Source of the DNA: CAZJBS01 sp964544475
GTDB taxonomy: Bacteria; CLD3; SB21
DNA length: 64,000 nt
Reading direction: 5' to 3'
NCBI GenBank assembly: GCA_964544475.1
Contig: CAZJBS010000013.1
Coordinates: 1 to 64,000, forward strand
Under the pieces are notes generated by a model that was given only the letters and a program-made list of their open reading frames with translations, had not been told where the DNA came from and did no database searches. The position numbers and the translations under genes were made by a program. Below, in pieces: positions 59,895-64,000 of the stretch. The stretch's first letter is position 1. Each line of letters starts with the position of its first letter.

Positions 59895-61397
59895 TTAGGC
59901 GATTACAAACATGAAGCCGGCCATGACCACGGCACCGGCCACACCACAGGCGATATTGACGACATCGTTGTTGATCCAACGGAGACCCCGCTGCCAGGTG
60001 GCGTCGCGGTCGCAATGCCGTACGCGTTCCGTCGAACGACCGCAGGCGGTGCATCGGTACTGGGCCTGTACCGTAGCGCCCAGCCAGCTGTCGACAAGGC
60101 TCGCCGCCACGCCGGACCCGATCACTCCAGACAACGTGAGCCAGGGCCGGTCGAATTCGAAGACCCAATGGCCGGTCACGGCCGTCAGCGCGGCGCCCGC
60201 CGTCGCTCCGAGCATCCCCGGCCACGTGACGCCACCCGATTCCCCGGGTTGAGTTCTGGTGAAGCGGGCGATGCTGACCGGTGTTCTTCCAAAGTAGATT
60301 CCGATTTCGGTCGCCCACGTATCGGCCGTTACGGCCGCCACCGAACCAACATACGCCAGAGGCCAAACGACCGATGGCCATAAAACCGAGGCCACGACAA
60401 CCAATCCGGCAACTCCGCCATTGGCCAGAACCTGTCCGGCATCGCGCGTATGGCCTTTTTCAAAAATCAATTCAAAGGACTCCTTGCGCTTCTTTCCCAT
60501 TTTGGACCACACGCTTGAACTCACGAAAAATACGAGGATCGGAACGGCCCATGTCCAGCCGCCGGCTCCAAAAATAACGACGCCGAGCAGGAATGCCGCC
60601 GCGCAACCGCTCAAATCCAGGAAACGAAATCTGTACGATGCGACCGCGGCCACCAGGGCCATAAGAAATCCATGGACCAACTGCCATTGATATTCCGCAT
60701 GGAGCATCAGGTACACAACCCAGGCGACGCCCAGCGGTATTGTCAAATTGTCCGAGCCTTGAACGGAAATGCCTTCGGCGACGGTTGCCACAACGGCGGC
60801 GATCAACGCCAGCCATAGCGCCGTTTCCGCATTACCCTGATAAACGCCAATCTGAAAAAGGTAATAAAGACAGGCCAGAATCACAAGGAAAGAGGCCATG
60901 AGCATGACCGCCGATCCCTCCCAACTCTTTGCGTCCCCTCCAAGATTGTAACGATGCGGCTTGCGGACCCGGCCACCAACCCACGCCGCCATGACATCCC
61001 CGACGGCAAGGACTCCCATGCTGAGCATAACGACCATTTTGTGATCCACCCAGCAAAGTCCGGCAAGTACCGTGAAAGCGAGAGGATAATACACGGTGCC
61101 GTACGTCCGGCGCTGCGTGTCGTGCATCGAACGAAACCACCCGCGTCGGACAGCCAGAAAATTAACGACCGTGAAGATCGAACCCAGCACGAGAGCGGGC
61201 GCCGGCGATACCATAAAAAGCGGCGCCATGAAGACCAGCAAACCGGTCCCCACGTGGGCCATCCGGCGTGTCGTCTCGGCCGGCCAATCCGTCACCCACC
61301 GTATCCATTCAACGCCCAACACCAGGCCGCCCAACACAACCGCTGAAAGGACCGTGTCCAGCCAATCCTGCGGTGAAATGGAAAGAAAAACGTTCAT
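59895..61397 (-). CDS. Fusion of a CDP-alcohol/dolichol-kinase-type domain with DUF92 (VTE5-VTE6-like)
   Basis: 500-residue polytopic membrane protein with two domains. Residues 1-230 match the phytol/dolichol kinase family (SEC59/VTE5): GD at 133-134 in GVLAVGDVMAAWVGG and the nucleotide-site KSWEGS at 157-162. Residues 235-500 match DUF92, the family of the plant phytyl-phosphate kinase VTE6: GHTRDAGQVLANGGVAGL, ADTWATEIGIYFG, TRTQPGESGGVTWPGMLGA and DSWLGATVQAQYRC. In plants VTE5 and VTE6 act consecutively (alcohol to phosphate to diphosphate), so a fused enzyme could salvage an isoprenoid alcohol. The substrate is not known. A Cys-rich stretch near 430 (CTACG, HCD) could bind metal. Confidence 0.9.
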   Translation of the reverse strand: MNVFLSISPQDWLDTVLSAVVLGGLVLGVEWIRWVTDWPAETTRRMAHVGTGLLVFMAPLFMVSPAPALVLGSIFTVVNFLAVRRGWFRSMHDTQRRTYGTVYYPLAFTVLAGLCWVDHKMVVMLSMGVLAVGDVMAAWVGGRVRKPHRYNLGGDAKSWEGSAVMLMASFLVILACLYYLFQIGVYQGNAETALWLALIAAVVATVAEGISVQGSDNLTIPLGVAWVVYLMLHAEYQWQLVHGFLMALVAAVASYRFRFLDLSGCAAAFLLGVVIFGAGGWTWAVPILVFFVSSSVWSKMGKKRKESFELIFEKGHTRDAGQVLANGGVAGLVVVASVLWPSVVWPLAYVGSVAAVTADTWATEIGIYFGRTPVSIARFTRTQPGESGGVTWPGMLGATAGAALTAVTGHWVFEFDRPWLTLSGVIGSGVAASLVDSWLGATVQAQYRCTACGRSTERVRHCDRDATWQRGLRWINNDVVNIACGVAGAVVMAGFMFVIA

Positions 61398-61405
61398 GGG
61401 GAATT

Positions 61406-61627
61406 TCAGGATGCCGGTGCCTTGTGACGCCGGGACGCCCGGGGACGAAGGGCAACCCCGTCGTTGTGCAACACCTCAAACGGGCAGATTTCCACGCAGA
61501 AATTGCATTCAGTGCAATGATCGTGTATGACGCTCAGGCGCGCTTCCGTCAGTTCCAGCGCATCAAAAGGACATACGCCGACACACGCCCCACACAGATC
61601 GCATTTATCGTAGTTGATTTGAATCAT
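61406..61627 (-). CDS. 2[4Fe-4S] ferredoxin
   Basis: 73-residue low-potential electron carrier. Cluster I: Cys9, 12, 15 and 19 (CDLCGACVGVCP); cluster II: Cys38, 41, 44 and 48 (CTECNFCVEICP). A basic tail (RPRASRRHKAPAS) is unusual and may aid docking. It lies 8 bp upstream of the DUF92 fusion and 61 bp downstream of the cystathionine enzyme. No obvious redox partner is in the window. Confidence 0.95.
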   Translation of the reverse strand: MIQINYDKCDLCGACVGVCPFDALELTEARLSVIHDHCTECNFCVEICPFEVLHNDGVALRPRASRRHKAPAS

Positions 61628-61688
61628 GGGTTCCGATGTTTGTTATTTCCGTCCAACGCTATTCGGAAAACTCCGGCATTTTCAGAAA

Positions 61689-62828
61689 TCAGATCTTGTC
61701 CAATGCCGCTTTCACATCCCCGATCAGGTCCTCCGCATCCTCGCAGCCCACGGACAAACGGACCAGGCCGTCGGTCAACCCTAGCTTCAGGCGATCCTCC
61801 AAGGGCACCGAACCGTGGGTCATGCTGGCCGGATGGCAAATGAGACTTTCCACGCCACCCAGGCTTTCCGCGAGAGCAAATATCTTCACATTCCGCAGCA
61901 TGGTTTTTCCGCTTTCCAGCGAACCCAGCTCGATGGAGATCATGCCTCCAAATCCGGTCATCTGGCGTTTGGCCAGATCGTGCTGCGGGTGAGACGGCAG
62001 CCCTGGATAGTATACTTTCCGGACTTTGGGATGGGTGGCCAGAAACCCCGCCATTAGAATGGCATTATCATTGTGCTGTCGCATACGAAGCGCGAGGGTC
62101 TTGGTCGATCGCAATACGAGCCAGCAGTCAAACGGCGATGGCACGCCGCCGATGGCATTCTGCAAAAACCGCAATTTTTCGTGGAGTTCGGGCGATGACG
62201 TCACCACGATGCCTCCGATCACATCGCTGTGACCGTTGATATACTTGGTTGTGCTGTGCAGCACCAGGTCCACGCCAAACGCCAGAGGCTTTTGAAAATA
62301 GGGGCTCATGAAGGTGTTGTCCACGACGGACAGCAGGCCTTTTTCGCGGGCCAGGGAAACGACGGCGGCGAGATCGGTGATCGCCAGCATCGGATTGGTG
62401 GGCGTCTCCACGTAGATCATGCGCGTATTGGAGCGCAGGGCCGCTTTGACATGGGCCATATCCGTCGTGTCCACCCAAGAAAATTCGAGCCCGTACCGGC
62501 GCATGATCTTGTCGAAAAACCGAAACGTGCCGCCATACACATTGTTGGAAACGATGACGTGATCGCCGGCGCTGAGCAATCCGGCCACCGCCTGAATCGC
62601 GCTCATACCGCTCGAAAAGGCCAGTCCAAACCGGCCCTGTTCCAACGCCGCGATATTATTCTCCAGCGCCACGCGCGTGGGATTGATCGTGCGTCCGTAG
62701 TCAAAGCCCTTCGAAACGCCCAGTTCTTCCTGGGCATAAGTGGAGGTTTGATAGATCGGCGTGATGACGGCGCCGGTCGTGGGATCCGGTACCTGGCCGG
62801 CGTGGATGGCATCCGTGGAAAAACCCAT
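61689..62828 (-). CDS. Cystathionine gamma-lyase / gamma-synthase-type PLP enzyme
   Basis: 379-residue Cys/Met-metabolism PLP enzyme. The PLP-binding lysine is in LHSTTKYINGHSDV. Other family motifs are TDAIHAGQ, YGRTINPT, FSSGMSA, VYVETPTNP-like MIYVETPTNPML and DNTFMSPYFQKPL. The C-terminal SLGGVESLICHPASMTH and LVRLSVGCED are also conserved. The substrate cannot be set from sequence, but adjacency to cystathionine beta-synthase points to cystathionine gamma-lyase and cysteine synthesis by reverse transsulfuration. Confidence 0.92.
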   Translation of the reverse strand: MGFSTDAIHAGQVPDPTTGAVITPIYQTSTYAQEELGVSKGFDYGRTINPTRVALENNIAALEQGRFGLAFSSGMSAIQAVAGLLSAGDHVIVSNNVYGGTFRFFDKIMRRYGLEFSWVDTTDMAHVKAALRSNTRMIYVETPTNPMLAITDLAAVVSLAREKGLLSVVDNTFMSPYFQKPLAFGVDLVLHSTTKYINGHSDVIGGIVVTSSPELHEKLRFLQNAIGGVPSPFDCWLVLRSTKTLALRMRQHNDNAILMAGFLATHPKVRKVYYPGLPSHPQHDLAKRQMTGFGGMISIELGSLESGKTMLRNVKIFALAESLGGVESLICHPASMTHGSVPLEDRLKLGLTDGLVRLSVGCEDAEDLIGDVKAALDKI

Positions 62829-62848
62829 GCTGAGTGTCCTTGATTGGC

Positions 62849-64000
62849 TTAAGAAAATTCGATGAGATCAAATCGGGTGATGATGCCGCACACGTTCATG
62901 GCGTCCTCCACGAGAGCGGCCGGCGATTCTTTGAGGTGTTTGGCGGCATTGGACACCAGCATGTCCTCGTGAAGCACCGGGAACGGTTCTTCCATGACGG
63001 TCCTGACCTCGGCATTCATCAGAGACCCGTTGTCGAGAAGTTTTTGCAGGAATTTGCCTTCGCGAAGACTGCCGACCGACTTGCCATCGTCGAGCACGGG
63101 AAGCTGGGAAAGGCCGAATTCGTTCATTTTCGCCATGGCCTCCTTGACCACGGTCCCCGGCGTGACCGACACGAGTTGCGGCACGCGCTTGGATTTGGTC
63201 TGAAGCAGGAATTTGAGTGTGACGGTCTGGCCGGACAGCAGGCGTTGTTCCCGCATCCATTCGTCCGACAGATGTTTGGTCAGATAGCGTTCGCCCGTGT
63301 CGCACACGACAAAGACAATCACGTCGCCTTTTTTCCCGGATCGGGCCAGCTTGAGCGCCACGTGGGCAATCGTGCCCGCGCTTCCGCCGCAGAAGATGCC
63401 TTCTTCCCTCGCCAGACGCCTGGCCGTGGACAACGCGTCGAGATCGGTCACGTTGACGACCTCGTCCACGTACTTGAAATGCAGCGTCTCGGGAATGAAG
63501 CTGTTGCCGATGCCTTCCACGAGATACGGCGATCCCGGAATGACCTTTCCGGTTTCGTGGAACGTCTTGAAGCTGGAACCGTAGGGATCGGCCAATATCA
63601 CCTGGATTTTGGGATTCTTCTCCTTGAGGAATTTGCCGACGCCGCTGATCGTACCGCCGGTGCCGGCGCCCGCCACAAAGTGCGTGATTTTGCCGTCCGT
63701 CTGTTCCCAGACTTCCGGTCCGGTGGTTTTGTAATGCGCTTCGGTATTGGCCTGGTTGAAGAACTGGTTGGCAAAAAGCGCATTCGGAATTTCCCTGGCC
63801 AGCCGCTGCGCGGTGTTGACGTAATTTTCGGGGGATTCATGCGGCGCCGACGCCGGCACAATAATGACTTCAGCCCCAAGACCTTTCAAATAGCGGATTT
63901 TTTCCGTACTGACTTTGTCGGTGCACACGATCACGCAGTGGTAGCCTTTGACGGCCGCGGCAATGCCGAGACCGATGCCGGTGTTGCCGCTGGTGCCTTC
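62849..64000 (-). CDS. cbs: Cystathionine beta-synthase with C-terminal CBS domains (5' end outside window)
   Basis: Partial: the frame continues through the right edge, where EGTSGNTGIGLG gives the PLP-phosphate loop, so the N-terminus is missing (383 residues are visible). Fold type II PLP enzyme joining serine and homocysteine. FANQFFNQANTEAHY and THFVAGAGTGGTISGVGKFL, then EGIFCGGSAGT, are family motifs. The last 115 residues form two CBS domains (VPQLVSVTPGTVVKEAM, then VRTVMEEPFPVLHE), as in animal and some bacterial CBS. A cysteine synthase without CBS domains would be the alternative; the CBS pair favours cystathionine beta-synthase. Confidence 0.93.
   Translation of the reverse strand, partial: EGTSGNTGIGLGIAAAVKGYHCVIVCTDKVSTEKIRYLKGLGAEVIIVPASAPHESPENYVNTAQRLAREIPNALFANQFFNQANTEAHYKTTGPEVWEQTDGKITHFVAGAGTGGTISGVGKFLKEKNPKIQVILADPYGSSFKTFHETGKVIPGSPYLVEGIGNSFIPETLHFKYVDEVVNVTDLDALSTARRLAREEGIFCGGSAGTIAHVALKLARSGKKGDVIVFVVCDTGERYLTKHLSDEWMREQRLLSGQTVTLKFLLQTKSKRVPQLVSVTPGTVVKEAMAKMNEFGLSQLPVLDDGKSVGSLREGKFLQKLLDNGSLMNAEVRTVMEEPFPVLHEDMLVSNAAKHLKESPAALVEDAMNVCGIITRFDLIEFS

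Overview
The window is a gene-dense bacterial chromosome segment of about 55% GC by eye. It has one tRNA gene, no rRNA, no insertion sequence and no CRISPR array. The best lineage clue is the C-terminal type IX secretion (T9SS/Por) sorting domain on a giant surface protein, with the NPFNPSTTIRYELP signature. This places the organism in the Fibrobacterota-Chlorobiota-Bacteroidota (FCB) superphylum. A Bacteroidota-type 'asparagine synthetase B-like' family, several lipoproteins and an Omp85 protein agree with a diderm cell. The clearest promoters are ordinary TTGACA/TATAAT-like boxes, not the TAnnTTTG box of classical Bacteroidia, so an outer FCB lineage (Ignavibacteria, Kapabacteria, Calditrichota or Zixibacteria-like) is my preference. 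The phylum is inference.

Positions 1-10.6 kb: a propeller sensor histidine kinase; an unrecognised four-cysteine protein; a tight operon of PLP-homeostasis protein, DivIVA-domain protein, purine nucleoside phosphorylase and DUF2905; a lipoprotein MsrA; a convergent gamma-glutamyltransferase; and a small AcpH-like protein. 10.6-15.5 kb (minus): a four-gene operon of NFACT/RqcH-like protein, PTS IIA, the 'AsnB-like' family and a CoA-disulfide-reductase-like flavoprotein. 15.5-24.2 kb (mostly plus): a membrane glycosyltransferase coupled to a membrane PP2C/SpoIIE phosphatase, an ABC exporter, YggX, a desaturase, DUF2062, tRNA-Arg(ACG) and a GT2 enzyme.

24.6-39.1 kb (minus) is a single 14.5-kb gene for a secreted repeat protein of about 4,825 residues. 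It is built as five blocks, each with a recognisable header and tail module, followed by the sorting domain. 39.5-42.7 kb is an iron-uptake operon (DtxR/MntR-type repressor, feoA, feoB) whose promoter overlaps a palindromic operator.

42.7-49.8 kb (minus): pyrC-cdd-mscS, two lipoproteins, a group II truncated haemoglobin, an RlmI-like methyltransferase and a cysteine-rich unknown. One small plus-strand gene stands alone at 50.1 kb. 50.5-64 kb (minus): tandem S41 peptidases, GH57 4-alpha-glucanotransferase, FtsY, VanZ-like protein, Omp85/BamA-like protein, a solitary bacterial-microcompartment vertex protein, a two-domain isoprenoid-alcohol kinase/DUF92 fusion, a 2[4Fe-4S] ferredoxin and a transsulfuration pair (cystathionine lyase/synthase and a truncated-by-window cystathionine beta-synthase). 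Many neighbours overlap by 4 bp (ATGA/GTGA), so translational coupling is the rule.
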